From positions 58,198,872 through 58,262,871 of the forward strand of contig OW121852.1 of assembly GCA_933228895.1 (NCBI GenBank): DNA of 64,000 nt, written 5' to 3'. The notes under the pieces were generated by a model, which saw only the letters and a program-made list of their open reading frames with translations, ran no database searches and was not told the origin of the DNA. The DNA is from Platycnemis pennipes. Taxonomy: Eukaryota > Arthropoda > Insecta > Odonata > Platycnemididae. Below are positions 23,046-36,535 of the stretch, one piece after another. The position numbers and the translations under genes are program-made. Each line of letters begins with the position of its first letter. The stretch's first letter is position 1.

Positions 23046-24275
23046 TAGATAAAATTCTTACTAAAATAAATACTTAAGACAGATTTGAGGGAGTCGATAA
23101 ACGCAAATATTCCATTAAGGACCTTCAAGGAGGGCTGTGCTGAGGGAAGCCAACTAATGAATGTAAATATTCCGATTTTTGGCAGGGCGATTGCATTAGC
23201 TCTTCCAATTTACAGAAAGAGTTTTGAAAAGGAGTAACCCCATAAGATATTTTTTAAAAAGGTTTACTCCTCGAGCCAAATGTACAAAAGTAAAAAACAC
23301 AGATTAAGGAGAAGAAATAATGGTAGTTTTAATAAGATGAGAGAGAGCAACTCGAAAGGGCCATGTGTCACAAGACCTATAGAAGTGGTGGGATTTTACA
23401 CTTACAAAGTGCAAAATTCATAATAAATAATAAAATTACATCAAATTTTGATGACCTGCTTCGTTAAGGAAGTCAAGTTATAGGTTTACATAGTACAAGT
23501 CGCGTCGCTACAAAGTAAACTTCCATTCCGTTAGGAGATGTTTGCGAGAGTAGATACGCATTCCTCGTAGTATGCTGTTACCATATCATCGTGGAAAAGA
23601 TATACACGTGTAAATGCGCTATGACCTATTCTAACCCTCATAAGGCTTGAGACGCAAAATATAATAACTTTCTGCAGAGTCCAAATGCGTCATAATTATT
23701 ATTTTTCACAACAGCGAACCGCAGGATACTTCTACAAATGGCATGGCAGAATGCAATTTGTGCCTTTATTATAAACAAATAGTATGACCCAATCAATCAA
23801 TATCAAATTACATGACTTCCAAATGGTACCAGTCATGCACTAGTTACAACTTAAAAGGAACAGAAAATTCCTCGTAAGCTTGAGAAAAAGAATTTCAGAT
23901 CGACCTTCCCATTCTTGGAAATCAAAAATAAAAACTGCAACAAGTTTTATTTTTCAATTACGCTAATGTAACTAAATAAAGGTAAATTAACGGCCTAGCG
24001 ATGTTTAACAAAATGTGTTAACAATTACAAAACCCTCTCTCAACATAAAAATACACAGTTTTTTAACTAAGCAAATAATGTTTCCCGAAGGCTGGAGAAA
24101 AAGTGACATGCCAGAACAAACACAATTACCAAAGGTATGAAAAATTAGAGTAAAAATCATTTTTCATCCTAATCCACTATCGCAAACACCTATGGCCCAG
24201 GACATTATGACATTCCTAATGTAGGTATTATGCAGAAATGTTTCAATTACGTTTTCATTCGACATCATTTTTCTC
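23046..24275. other. non-coding AT-rich stretch
   Basis: Nothing recognised beyond chance frames. Confidence 0.45.
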
Positions 24276-24380
24276 ATCTACATCTATATAATACCCTTCG
24301 GGACATAATAAAGGTGTATGGCAGGGTTTGAATCTACACCAAACAAGCTTTACATATCATGCTTTAAGGGGATCAGCAGC
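24276..24380 (-). mobile_element. CR1/Daphne-like 3'-end fragment, subfamily 2
   Basis: The plus strand reads TCTACATCTATATAATACCC, then ATAAAGGTGTATGGCAGGG, then ACCAAACAAGC and ATATCATGC. It is closest to the 3' end of the 56656-59222 copy (ATAATACC tail and AAAGGTGTGTGGCAGGGGGT). Only the 3' UTR survives. Confidence 0.7.
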
Positions 24381-24639
24381 TATAATCTACTTATCCAACA
24401 GATGTTACGTGTTTAAGTATAACAAAGCAACATTGCCAACTAGGATGTTTATAGGCGTTGAAGTACTCTTCTCTCTCAGGCACTCTTACAAGAGACAATA
24501 CATTCTCTTACATGGACAATACATGGAATCAGGGAAAGCTGAATATGCGATTTTATTAATAAGCTTTAACTCTCTCTTGATCCACACACACTCGTTTTTT
24601 TGCACCATTTGGGTAAGGAGAGTTGAATGAAAAACTTCT

Positions 24640-25650
24640 GGTGGTATTCCAGCCACGATTTCATTGCAAAGGTCATACCGGCTGCTATCTTCCAAGCGAT
24701 AACCCACCAGGTGCCTCGGTGAAGGGAAGAATCCTCCTAATCGAATTCCCTTATCCCGACCGTTCCTTAATGTTACCCTCAATTTAGCCCGTTTCCCACC
24801 CAACGACGTGGCGGCACGCCTCGGCTCAACTTACACTGTCTCGAAGGTTCCCTGTCAAGGGCGAATTGTGGAGCAGCACGCATGTAACAGGAGCCGAGGA
24901 GATTAGGACGAGGGGCGAAGGCGGGACAGGAAGGGAAGATGACGCCGATAATAAGGGCGAGAAGCCGGGGGACGAAGAGACCGGGAGAATGGCAGGGAGA
25001 TTGAGAGAAGGACTTAGTACAAGGTGGGAGATCAGAGGAGTGCGTGGCTTAATTGGATGCACGGAAAAGAGAAAACGGGGAAATATTTGAGCTGAAGCTG
25101 GTCGGGGATGGGCGGGAGAAGGAAAAATACTGGCTAAAGGGTAGGAGTTACGTGGAGTTGGCGTGAACTTGGTGGAAATGACGTCACGGAGATAAAGGAC
25201 TTGAAGGGATAGAATGCGTGAATAGAGATAGAGGAGGAATGAGAAGAGAAAGGGATAGTGAGAGCGCGAGACGGAGATATGAAAGACTGAGTAAGGGTAA
25301 AGGAGGAGACCTTTCGCACTAAATGGCCCCTCCCCCAAAACGAGACGAGTGCTTTCCGTGGATTACCAGGGAGGCCTTTAAAACGCCGGAGTCGGTCGAA
25401 AGTGAATTTCCCCTCCCTCCCTCTCTCTCTACCCCAGCCGAAAGATGTCTCTGTTGCTGAAAATTTCAGCCACCATGTTCTCTCCACAGCCTCCCTCCTA
25501 TTTTCACTCAGCTAACCTCCGACGCCCTTTCCATTCCACTTAGAACTCCTACCGCCTTTATCATTTTCCTCTCCCTCCCACACCCGACCCATTATCGCCA
25601 CCGGGTTGAAGGATATTAGGCGACCTCTTTATTATTACGTACTAATCTTC
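24640..25650. other. long GC-richer strand-biased island
   Basis: About 1 kb of CpG-containing DNA. It is G/A-rich on the plus strand from 24880 to 25320, then C/T-rich to about 25600. Overlapping frames on both strands encode simple Ser/Pro or Arg/Gly/Glu sequence without domains. Possibly regulatory; no splice-linked coding block was found. Confidence 0.35.
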
Positions 25651-27309
25651 GTCCCTGCGTAGAATCCGAGGTCCTATACCCTTCCATACGCTGCCATAAA
25701 GAAAATAAGCTTTCGATCGGGTCGTGATTATTTTACGCACATCTCCTTCAGCACTTTACGAACTACTTGGGGTAATGGGCGGCTGTGGTGGGTTTATGAA
25801 TTGGAGCTCGTTGGCGTTGATTGCTGAGAATTCACCTCGTTCGAGAGTTTCGCTCGCAGTAAAACTTCAGGTTGGCCGAGATTCTCATCTCAATTCAGGC
25901 GGTCCCGTGTCATGCATCCGCGATTGAAGGGCAATTACACATGCAGATATGTCGGGTACGATGGTCACATATTTGTCGGGTACGATTTTGATCGAAGTAC
26001 GCTACCAAGCCACTTCTCAGAGGAATTGAATATCTGAAGAAATTGAAAATGCATCAAAAGATGGTGGTCAGGCGTGACAGAGTTTTGGATTCTGGTCCGT
26101 AAGTGTTTAATTTGAGCTTGGGGATAAGCACAGACAAAAGTAACATGGCTAGTGAAGGATAAATAAGGATTTACACCATCCACAATATAGAAACGTCTAA
26201 TCTTATACTTTGTTAATACAGCCACTGAAAGCAGTCGTTAAACAAAGTAGTGTGCGGGTATGCTGTTTTTTCCATTCATGAATTCTAGAAAATATGTAAC
26301 TAGGGAAAAGAGTGAATTTGAAGACTAATTATTATGCCATTCATGAAAGAAACTAAGCAGATGAAAATATCAGGGTCTTTCAATGGGCGCGAATATCACG
26401 GAATACCTGAGCGAAACGACGTCTAACCATCTCTTTCAAATATGAATTCCCAAGGCTAATTTCGAGGGACTCAAGAGGTATTAAAAGTAATTCAATCTCA
26501 CGGGAGTACGATTGAGGATTTATAGCAATTAATTACGATATTCAATCGAGTTTCTCTTAAGGCAATAGCCCCTTTGCTTCCGTAGAGAACCACTGAGAGA
26601 CACAGACACGTGCAAATAGAAAATGAAAACGTTTCAGATGACGCATTAAACATCTGGAGTCGCAAGAAATAATTCGCAGTTAAAGGCATATTTCAGAGAG
26701 CTTTGATTGCTCATTTAGTCAAGCGAGATCATTAATTCCTATTAGGTTATATTTTATAGATCGGAAAATTCAACACTGATTCACAGCTCGTGCATTAACT
26801 CGAGACACTTTTACCAGGAAATACTTAAGCATTAAAGGTCGAATTCAATGTCAGTGCATGTATAGATACAATCATTTCAAATCTGTGTTTGCAAAATCTG
26901 GTTTAAGAATATGTGATTGAGTCAAGTCATGAAAACGATATTCCGAACGTTATAACTGTCATTCAGGAAAAAGGAAAGAAAAAAATGCCTCATATGACAG
27001 TCTTTGGGCGCAAATTAGTTTTAAAACTAAATCATGACATTGATGCATAGAGCGGAAGGAAATTGGATGTACACCTCCAACTTGAGCGAAATGAAACTTT
27101 AGGAGTCACCAAGGAGGAGAGAACAAAAAAAGTTACGAACGACCTGGAAATCGGGAATGCGCAGGGATATAAATCACGGATCGACGACGTGAACTGCTCC
27201 ACCGAGTAGAGGTGCCCCTGACGAGAATAAACACGGGTAATTCCCAAAAATACACAGAACCCCACAATAAGTACACTTCCTAACGATGAAAAAAATAAAG
27301 GTACACGCG
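25651..27309. other. non-coding stretch
   Basis: TGTCGGGTACGAT occurs twice within about 40 bp (25947-25986). 25790-25930 is complex, GC-balanced sequence that could be a conserved element. No gene recognised. Confidence 0.4.
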
Positions 27310-27700
27310 CCGGTAAAGTCATGCATCACCGGGACGCGGCGGCAAGCCGCATCTTTCGGGAGCGATGCACTCCCGAGAGTTCTCCACTGGCGTCACTGCT
27401 ATCGGTTGCATTTTGATTGATCGCCAAACCACACCCACTTTCCCAGCCAAGTCTCTCTCTGGGGAGGCTATTCGTTTGGATCAGGGTGGGGAGGGAGGGA
27501 GGGGAGAGCAAAAGTATGGAGGGGTCGGGGGGGGGGGAGAGTTAGGGGACGGAGAGATAATGTATGAGGGGAAGGACTGGGACCGAAAAAAGTAGGGAGG
27601 TGGCTTATGATGCGAAAGTGCACAGGTGGGGAGAATCGGCGAGTGGATGTGAGGAGAGGAAGAAGCGTTTGTAATGGAAGGCATTATGGGAAGAGGGGAG
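27310..27700. other. GC-rich block with hairpins and G-quadruplex-type tract
   Basis: Contains GCGGC-GGCAA-GCCGC and CGGGAG-CGATGCA-CTCCCG hairpins (about 27337-27376). A run of five G-tracts with one-base spacers follows (27484-27504), then an unbroken run of about twelve G near 27527-27538. This is simple G-rich DNA that could form a quadruplex. No coding signal. Confidence 0.45.
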
Positions 27701-27784
27701 GAGGATAATTACGAGAATGGAAAAGTGAGAAAATAGCATTATGGCTGCTTAAAATAAATAGCCTAGCAGGAAGAACACATTCAT

Positions 27785-28115
27785 CAATTAGTCATTTGGG
27801 GTAGGCGATCTACAATTGAGGCTATTTGCGACATTTAAGATAAAGGGTTATTGCGTAGATGCAGGATTATTTTTACAGGAAAAGGAGAAAGTTTGGAGAT
27901 AAACCCAACGTCTTCATCAGCCTACAATTAATAAAAGGCACCAAAGAGTCAGCGGTTTTACGTCCAGTCCGACGGACGAAGTACTTCGCTCGAAGTGCTC
28001 TCTACAAGGTACTCAAGCAGGTATCGGTATTCCAATGAAAAATGTCCCTAACCCGAGCCCTCGTCATGTGAGACCAGTACTCTAACCACCACACCAATTA
28101 AACCCCCGGAGACCA
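27785..28115 (-). repeat. tRNA-derived SINE-like element, copy 2
   Basis: On the minus strand the head (about 28110-28035) reads GGTGTGGTGGTTAGAGTAC, a good A-box region, and then GAGGGCTCGGGTTAGGG where a B box is expected (degenerate). The body continues down to about 27785 and aligns by eye with 8570-8890, sharing GAAGTGCTCTC / GGAGAGTACTTC-type blocks, TACCGATAC / TACCGATCC and the distal ATCGCAAATGGCC-like end. The element is diverged and non-functional. Confidence 0.6.
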
Positions 28116-30383
28116 TTTACTCTATTCCATGAATTAAACAATTTTATTCGTTGCAACACTCAAAATATTCTTCTTCACTAAAGATCACCAGCTTCTTAAC
28201 GATCACTCCTTAATTTCTTTCCCCCATCACCTACCAATTTACTCCACACAGAAGTGCCCATTCTTTTAATTTTTCTTCCAAGTCCACTCATCATAACTAC
28301 TGCTGATATATTCTTTAAATCCCATTGTCAACCTACTTCAAGTAAATTAGAAAAATAATTGCAATACAAAAATATGAGCGTTCTGAGAGAGAAAGTGTTC
28401 ATTGTTAAGGCTCCAGGTAAGGAATTTGAAGAAAAGATTAAGCGAAACTTAAATATTGCCTGTTGCGAAACTTGGTTCTTTGAGAAAGGAGGGTGGGCGT
28501 ACGTTAGCGATTATTTTAAGGCAGTTTTAATGCAAGATGAGAAATTTAAGTAGAGAAGAAAGGAAAACAATCAATCAAGTTCCAGTCATGCTGAGAGGGA
28601 AAGAATTTTGATAGCGGAGAAATGAAGGGGGTTGGAAAAATGGATGGAGGAAATGTTATGAAGCAAACCACTTCTTAAGTCTACAGCAGTGTGAAGAATG
28701 ATGACACGTGCGTTTTACGGAGAGTTTAAGATGAACATATTATGTAGGCCACATAAATACATAGCAAGTCTAATAAGAAGGGTAGAATTGTCACGAAAAT
28801 AGTTCTACGTTTTAAGTGCTCCAGTGGCTGAGGTTACATTGCACCGTATAACTTAAGATCATAACCATAGGCCAATAACATCTTCCAGGACCTATGCGGC
28901 ATTAAAACCTGCTGGCAGAGGGGTATACGGCTTAACATCCAATAAGATGGGTGAGGACATGAAATGCCCCCCAAAACGGCACATCACCAGTCCAGTCCAG
29001 CGACCAGTACCACCACCAAAACTGTCGGAATGCGAACCTTGGACCTAGAGGTGTCCAAGACCAACGCCAGCGCCCAGGTTCTTGAAAGTAGGCAGGAGAT
29101 TGTCTCGTAATGCCTAAACGAACTTCAAGGATACACGACATCACTCCAGCAATTGCCAATTCGGATTAATACGCAGACGGTGACTTGTCTCCTGGTCTCC
29201 TGATCATGGACTGGGTTTCCGTACTTAGCGATTTAATTAATTCTCTACACGTTTCAGAGAGCTGAATCATTTTGTCACGCAAGCAAGCGATGATCTGTTG
29301 CATGAAAAGAGGTTTATGTTTTACAAAATACTTATTTCAGAATTTTATGTTCACCCTACCAACACAAAAATAACACTGCTCATACTTGTTTCACTTTCCA
29401 CTCTTGCTGTTGGAGAAATAAATTATCTTATTTGATGAACAACTGAATAGTTATAGATTTCGAGGAAAATCAATATAACTCAGAGAAAAATGCCTGGCAA
29501 AAAACTGCATATGTTGTTGACTCTATTCGAACTCAACTCATGTTATACTTTGTTACACGTACAAAAGAATATTGAATAAGAGATCAATTAATCTTCCCCG
29601 TAATAGCATCACTCCTCTGGTTGAGAAAGATTGTGCAAATGTAACATAAAAAGTATTGCACATAGAAAGGTTGAAGCAAAATATAATTTTAAATCTACAA
29701 AAATGAGAGTGGAACACACGTAGTAGCTTGCAGTAAACCAAATCGAGCAACTGTAGAAGTCTTTGTGTTCGGTTCCATGCCTCAAAGCTAACTGCGTCTC
29801 TGAGAGGTCACGATTTTAAGAGACTCCACCTCTCTCCCGGCAGAGCCCCTTCGACGACTTTCTCTTTAATTCGCTTCCACTCTCTTCCCTTCTCTTAAAC
29901 CGTCTAACATTTGGATCCTTGTTATTCCGCCGTCCACCTCAGACCGTCGACTTTTCCACGTTAATAAGTCGTCTGCAAGGCCAGTCTGCCAGCCCTTCCG
30001 AAAGACTGACCCATCCAGTTGGCCTCTTCTCCTTCTCAATTAACTGAACCATTCCCCAAATCGGACCCCACCATTCTCTTTCCTCTTCCTAACTCCGCAC
30101 TCAGACGGAATTATTTTTCATTTGCTACTAGGGTGCCGTTTCAAAACTTTTCCGTCGATTCGAATCGATATAGGTTCCCCAGAATGGGCCTCTTCCTACG
30201 CCCCTTAAAAATTAAGAATACGCCGTAGTGAGAAAGCAGAACAAATGCATACATCTCTATTTCAGTCATTTTAAAAAATCGCAACCCTAAGAAATCGTGT
30301 GGCAGAAGGACCGGGTCGTGTACATGATGCGGAATGAAGAAAGGCCAATTATATTAACTAAGATTCTAATAATTTTTTAAAAG
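28116..30383. other. non-coding stretch
   Basis: No recognised gene. A short plus-strand frame at 28374-28553 contains a GTAAGG donor-like site after GCTCCAG, but has no supporting partner exon. A pyrimidine-rich, GC-richer block lies at about 29820-30080. Confidence 0.4.
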
Positions 30384-30420
30384 GACTTGCTTCCTAAATA
30401 TTCATTTAGGACAGCAAGTC
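30384..30420. repeat. near-perfect short hairpin
   Basis: The arms are GACTTGCTTCCTAAAT and ATTTAGGA-C-AGCAAGTC, 16 bp paired with a single-base bulge and an ATTC loop. It is too short for a typical animal microRNA precursor. It could be the core of a MITE or a structured RNA element. Confidence 0.55.
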
Positions 30421-31059
30421 TTAAGCACATTTAAAATAAATACATTCAGAATTGATTTAATAACGTTAGATAGGACAGAACTGCACGTTAACACGATTGA
30501 CATTAAATGGCCTTCAATTAGTTTATGTATTTACGCTCCTAATCAGACATTCCATATGACTCTGTAACACAATACACTGCGTTCATTCGACCTTTTTAGC
30601 AGCGAACGGAGGAATGTTTTCATCTTTGCTATTAAGTATCATTATATATGTTATTGCGAAAAACAATTTACCCCATCGGGCAGCCATAGTAATTGTGTAC
30701 GTGTGAACACACGTTGAGATGCCAATTAAAAGTACATATATAGTTATTAATCGTTTGAGAGAAGACGTGAATAGGTTAGCATCAAAGGCGGGGCGAACAA
30801 GACGAGGAAAAAGAACATCTATCGTCAAATCATTTACCTACGAATTTAAAATCGATTTATTTAGAGTAACGCCAGACCAGAATTATACTAGCAAAGCCAA
30901 AGAATGAGGAGGTGAGAGGGTGTTGTTATTTAGGAATTATCGATGCATAAAGCAAAAAGAAAATAGTCAGTAGAATAGCTCAGGCCAAGAGAGTATTTTA
31001 CTAAAAGAATAATTTATATAAGGCTGGAAAAAAAACCTTGAAGAAAACCTGTAAAAAAA
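30421..31059. other. non-coding stretch
   Basis: AT-rich; nothing recognised. Confidence 0.4.
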
Positions 31060-31470
31060 ACACGTAATTCGAACTTACATCTGGAGCATGTTTCTTTATG
31101 GCAGCGAGACATGGATGATAACAGCATCAGGAGAGTCAAGTCTGGAAGCCTTCTATATGTGGTGCTACAGAAGAATGATAAATACAAAATGGATCGACTG
31201 AGTGACAAATGAGGATGTGCTAAGAAGAATAGGAGAAAAGAGAAGTCTTCTGAAAACATTGAAAAGAAGACGAACAACTTAATCGGTCGCATATTGAGAC
31301 AAGATGATCTAATGAAGACAATACCGAGGGTGAATGGGTAGAATGGAAATAAGTCCGCACATGAGATGTAAGGACCAATTAGTGAAAGGTATGAAAGAGA
31401 ATATGGAGAGATTAGCTGATAGAAGGACTCAGTGGAGAACTGCGTTAAACCAATCTAAGAATTATTGACT
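31060..31470 (+). pseudogene. RTE-like RT C-terminal relic 2
   Basis: The frame reads FLYGSETWMITASGESSLEA, then MWCYRRMINTKWID, a stop, then VTNEDVLRRIGEKRSLLKTL, and later ends near an ENCVKP segment matching the usual EWRTAVNQS terminus. These are the hallmark blocks of the RTE/CFDP2-like C-terminal domain. The stop after KWID and later frameshifts show it is dead. Endonuclease and palm are absent, as expected for 5'-truncated copies. Confidence 0.85.
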
Positions 31471-34400
31471 TGCAATGAAGATGATATGCAAGGTGAATAT
31501 TTCATTGAAACAATATTTTAGGTAAAACATTATTCCCGCTGTGAAAACTTATTATTCGATTAAGGGTAAATATAATTCAGACATTTGAACTTTGTTAATA
31601 ATCTGTACTTGGTGGGCGGTTAATTTTTTCACAGTTCAAGCTGAAACGAAGTACAGAAATACGTAACGGGTCGGCAAATGATGCAATCTTCAATGCACAT
31701 TTCTTCTTACATTCCAATGTTCAGAGACAATCCGGTGTTTGAGAGGAAATATATTCGAAAAATTGAGAGAAACGTTCAGGAAAAAGAAGTGAGGAAGAAT
31801 CTTATGCACAATCCGCTGTCGGCTTGCAGTTTAAATTGTTCATCCCCACAGGAACTCCTCTCTCTCTTTCTCACGTCTTTCCAGCCTCCCCACCCTTACG
31901 ACTCCCTCCTATTCCACCCATTCCAGCACATCCATCCGTCCCCTCGAGCCAAACCCCTTGATACGTCGACGTGGCTCACGGGGTGGAGCATTTGCATCGG
32001 GTCATCCATATGCATGGGGAGACAGGGAGGTTTTAGGGGCTACAGTGGCTGGTTACGGTCAGAACCCTGAGTCTTCTCGCCTTACTGCGGACGAACGCTG
32101 AGCTGCGTGTGGTGGGAACGAAAGAGAAAGAAGTGGAGAACTGGACGAATGGCCGCGGGGGCCATAAAAAGCGATTACCCTAGGTCTGAGAGGGTGTGGC
32201 ACTGAGGCAGGGAGAGAGAGGAGTATTTTATTTTTAAGGGGAAAGAGAGAGAGAACCTCGAAACAGAAAAATAAATAACGAAATAATCCCCTTTTCCTCC
32301 CTTACGTCTATCCGTAATACCAGGATGGAGGCAGGCTATAAAGTTATTTATTTTCTTCCTTTTTTTTAAGAGGAGGACATGAAGTACTGGGGATGAATGG
32401 AAAAGTCTGCTAGCGCACGGTCTATTTTGAATTTTAGTTTCCGCGAGAAAGGAGACCGCTGTCGTACTTCGAAATAAATCACTACGAGTCACAGCCCTTT
32501 TTTGAGTTATCGTTCCGCGGTATAGTTTTAGGATGTTAAGTGAGGAGGGCGGGAAAAAGAATGGAAGCATGCGTACCTACATTATGATTCCTGTCGCGTC
32601 CCAAAAGTTGCCGGGGGAATGTATCTGAACGACGCGGGGACAGGGCACGAAATTAAAATAAAGGTAATATCGGCTCAGAGACCGTATCTCTGGGTGGAGA
32701 ACAAGAACCAAGTTCAAACTGCAGTTCGGACAGTCTGCTAGTAAAAGCGGTTCTGGGTGATATGAACCAGGCAAACGCCATAACGCATCAATACCGCGCT
32801 AAAAAAATCCACGAGTCCGTAGCATTCCCACATCCCACTGTCACCAATTACTTATAAGTTTTCTAAAGTCAATGGCGGTGGTTATTTACGTTTCCATTGA
32901 AACGCTCATGCATTGAAGAGAAAACTGTACAGCTTTTTCTCCCCTCGTACAGAGGAACGTCATTAACACACATCCAAACACTATCGACAGGAATCTAATA
33001 GGATTTTGTTTCAGAGAATTACAGCTTTGCAGAATTGCTCATGGTAAATTTGGTTCTCTTCAACGCTACACTCGAATGCTTTACCCGCATTCGAATGATC
33101 CTTCAATTACTTCCCACGTAAGCTCCAAAAAAGTCGCTTCATCTTCATGTGCTGGTTTCATTCATTCGCTACACAAGCTTTAATTGTGCGAGGACTTGAG
33201 CATCGAAATTTGAAACTGCCATTTCAAAAGCTAACATATTGAAGTTTAATTTTGTTCCCATGAATACATGAAGCGCAAAGTCACTGAACAAAATACCTCT
33301 AGATCAGGATATACTGAACGTTCATTCAGTTCTGAGCTCATTAAAGGCAAGAATAGATGATGTAGCTCTTTGTACATGCGTCTATAAGGCGCACAAAAGT
33401 AACTGGAGTGCTAGTTTTTCATTTTACTTTAACAGTCTACGACTAAATAGAAAAAAAACAGGTATTCGATGTCACACTTCAGAATTGCACATCGGAAGGC
33501 CGGAACTTCAAAATGGAATGACTGAACCATTCATTTGAAAAGATGACAAAATTGACCATTGGGAGGTTAATCACCCTCAGTCTTGGAGAAAATTTCCTCT
33601 CGCTCCTTTGGGAAGCAAGATGACCATCAAGAAACCTGGGGCTCGACCTCAGCCGTCGAAATCGTATTCGGCGCACGTCCATTAATTTGCCACTGGGTTC
33701 CTTTTTTCTATGCTGATACGACACTCCCCCCTAAATGAGATGGGCCCATCATAAAAAATTAAAATTCCTTCATTTTTATTTACTTAGATCGAATTAGTGT
33801 CGATCTACAGATTACGTTAGGTTTTCGTGTCCCTTTTACTTTCGTTCCACACTTATGAATGCTTCTTTTCACACCATTACTCCCTTCAGTGCATCATATG
33901 TTGTACTCCATTCCATGCCATACAAAACGCCTATTCTTTTCCTGCAATTTCCTCTAATCAACAAAATTGTATTATTTATGACAGCCTACAGTTAACCTCC
34001 ACCGTTAATTACTTGGTTCATCCTCCTCTTCTGCCTTCTGCTAATTTTCTGTGGCAACATTTTTCTCTACCCAACATTCCCAGCAACCCCTCATTACCGC
34101 CTAACGCATCCTTTCCAACAGTTTCCATACCCATATCCCAAACGTATACAACACTACACCCTACAGATTTAACTCCTCACTAAAATTTCTTTAAAGGGCT
34201 CCTGCCATGCGTTTTCTCCACTTCACAAAATCCTATTTCAACACCGCAAGCCTTCTACCTAGGTACCTATGTTCACTGTTGTCCAAATTGCTATCTAAGT
34301 AGCCGAAAAACTTAGGTATACTTCACTTTCTGCCCTAAAAAAGTTATGCTTAAATGTCTCATTAACTTATTCACTCTTTGTTATTAACTCATTTTTCCGA

Positions 34401-36119
34401 AAAATCGCAACACTAATTATTTAGGTGACATTCATCACGTTACTTCAGCACTGTAGGTATGACGCTTATATAATCAATTACAACCCCATGTAAAAATTTT
34501 ATTTGTGCTGTAGAAAAAGCTCTTCCATCGACAGAGAAGTGAATTCATCATAAGGGTAATTAAGGCACTAAAGATGTGCCCAAAGAAAAAATAAATAATT
34601 CACTAACTACTATCCTTGGTCCGAACCAGCTGATTACAGCGTCCTTTCCATCAACCCTAGAAGACTACCACGAATGACAGTCAAATGTATCTAATAAACT
34701 ACATTCGATATACATACGATTAAAATATGCTTCTTTACGCTCATTGCTAACCCTCGAGCAGTTAATTTCATGATTGAAAACTGACTCGGAACTAAAATTC
34801 TAAATGATAGCACAGAAAGGTACAAAACGTTGGCTTAAATGTATTGATTACCTTTTTTTCACGAGTCAAAATGGATCTGAAAATTATGGACCGAATTTTC
34901 CTATCTCGATCCTACCTCCTCAACATGTTGGCGAGGATTTTAGGAAAGGAAAGAGAGAGGAAACGGAAGAGACCTGCGAGCAGAATCTCGCTTTTACAAG
35001 ACGTCGCTGACTCGCTTCACCGTCAAACATGCGGAAGAAACGGAGAAAATTCGGCCCATGGCTCATTAGACACCATTAATCTCGCTGAAAAGAAATCCTC
35101 CCTTGCAAGGGGCCATGGGAGGGAAGAAGATGGCCAGAAGGGTGGGAAAAAAAGGGGAAAGGCAGCAAATTTCCCGCAGCCACAGGGGTTTTCCAGAGGC
35201 TTTCATTAATTAACCGTTCCGTGGATAAGAGCAGGAAATAGCAAAAAAAAAGAGTTCCTGAATAAAAACCAAGCGTGGTATTCATTATGCTCAGTACGCT
35301 CTTCCATCTCTAGATGAATCAAATAAGGAATCACATATATTTTCAAGCACTTAAATGTGTAGCAAGAATACGTTAAAGACAATTTTATCCCAGGTACGTT
35401 TAACATATATTGGCGTAAGGCTTTCCAGACTAAATTGATACCCACAGAACTAGTTTCGCGAAGCAATATCTTAGATATAGCCCGCGGAATGGTCCATCCA
35501 AAACTCCATGTGAATCTACAAAATTGACACCTCTGTACGTACACAATTAGTCAAGCTTGAATTATATTCAATTAAGCCATAAAGCAAAATGACGGTACGT
35601 AATGCAGATAACAATCCAAAAACCATGAGCTTTGAGAAAGTTAATTTCTCACTCTGAATCCTCCTAGAACACAACTATTTGAGACATTACTTTAGTTACG
35701 ACGCCAGTCACTGAAAACAAATGGAAGAGGAATGAGAAGTTTACACTTAAATTCACTGAGGGCTGGGCACGAGAAATTGCTAAAATCCCTTCGGTAAAAC
35801 TTCTTCAGTTTCCATAAATTGACAGGAAAACATTTTCACGGCTGAGCATTATTGGGCATATTTTCCAAAATACCCTTCTATATTTGGTTGCCGGCAGTTA
35901 TTTGCTACAAAAAATTAATCTTAGGTCTCATTTTCCCTCATTTAAATTTCAGGAGAAAACTTGGGGAGAAATACAGAGAAGGCTGCAATTACAAAGTTTT
36001 AAGAACATGCGAAAACTGTTGGGGAAGGAAAAGGGAAAGAGAAATTTGTAATAAAGGAACTCGCCTGAGGTCCTCCGCGTGTACACCAAGATAGTTATCT
36101 CGACCATAATTTTCAGGTC
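31471..36119. other. non-coding stretch with GC-richer blocks
   Basis: 31860-32250 is GC-richer with many CpGs and is pyrimidine-rich, then purine-rich. 33840-34180 is strongly pyrimidine-rich; the frames there are simple sequence. A plus-strand acceptor-like TTTAAATTTCAG at 35942-35953 precedes a purine-rich open stretch, but no donor-matched exon was found. Confidence 0.35.
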
Positions 36120-36535
36120 TTAAAGGGAACACAACTCATAAAGGCTTTTATCTGGGGCGTCTTCTTGTATGGAAAAGAAATATGGACCATAGGAGTGGAA
36201 GGCGGAAGACACGGAATGAAGCGTTCGGGAGGTGGTGCTACTGTCGGGCTACCAAATCGCCAACGAGGAAGTATCACGAAGAAGCCCCTCGTCTCTGAAA
36301 CGGCATAAGAAAACAACCGAGACTCCTAGGTAGGACACCTTCTGAGGTATGGAGGATAGCTGCTGACATTATTAGAAGTAGCTACGAAGGGCAACAACGC
36401 GAGAGACAGGGTGAGAAGGGAATTCATCATCCAGATAATAGATGACATAGTCTGCTGGACCAACACAGAGCTCAAGAGATTGGCAGAAGGTCGCCAAGGG
36501 TGGAGAACTGCAGTAAACCACATTTCGGGATGACT
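36120..36535 (+). pseudogene. RTE-like RT C-terminal relic 3
   Basis: The frame reads LIKAFIWGVFLYGKEIWTIG, and the far end reads LAEGRQGWRTAVNH followed by a stop. These match the start (vFLYGsEtWt) and end (rreWRtAVNq) of the RTE C-terminal domain seen at 31060. The middle is scrambled by frameshifts and is more diverged than relic 2. Confidence 0.7.

Noticed and set aside
24826..25487. 170- and 117-codon minus-strand frames
   Set aside because: Same cause: strand-biased GC-richer DNA, low-complexity product, no splice partners.
28359..28553. Plus-strand 64-codon frame with GTAAGG inside
   Set aside because: No acceptor, no partner exon, no recognised domain.
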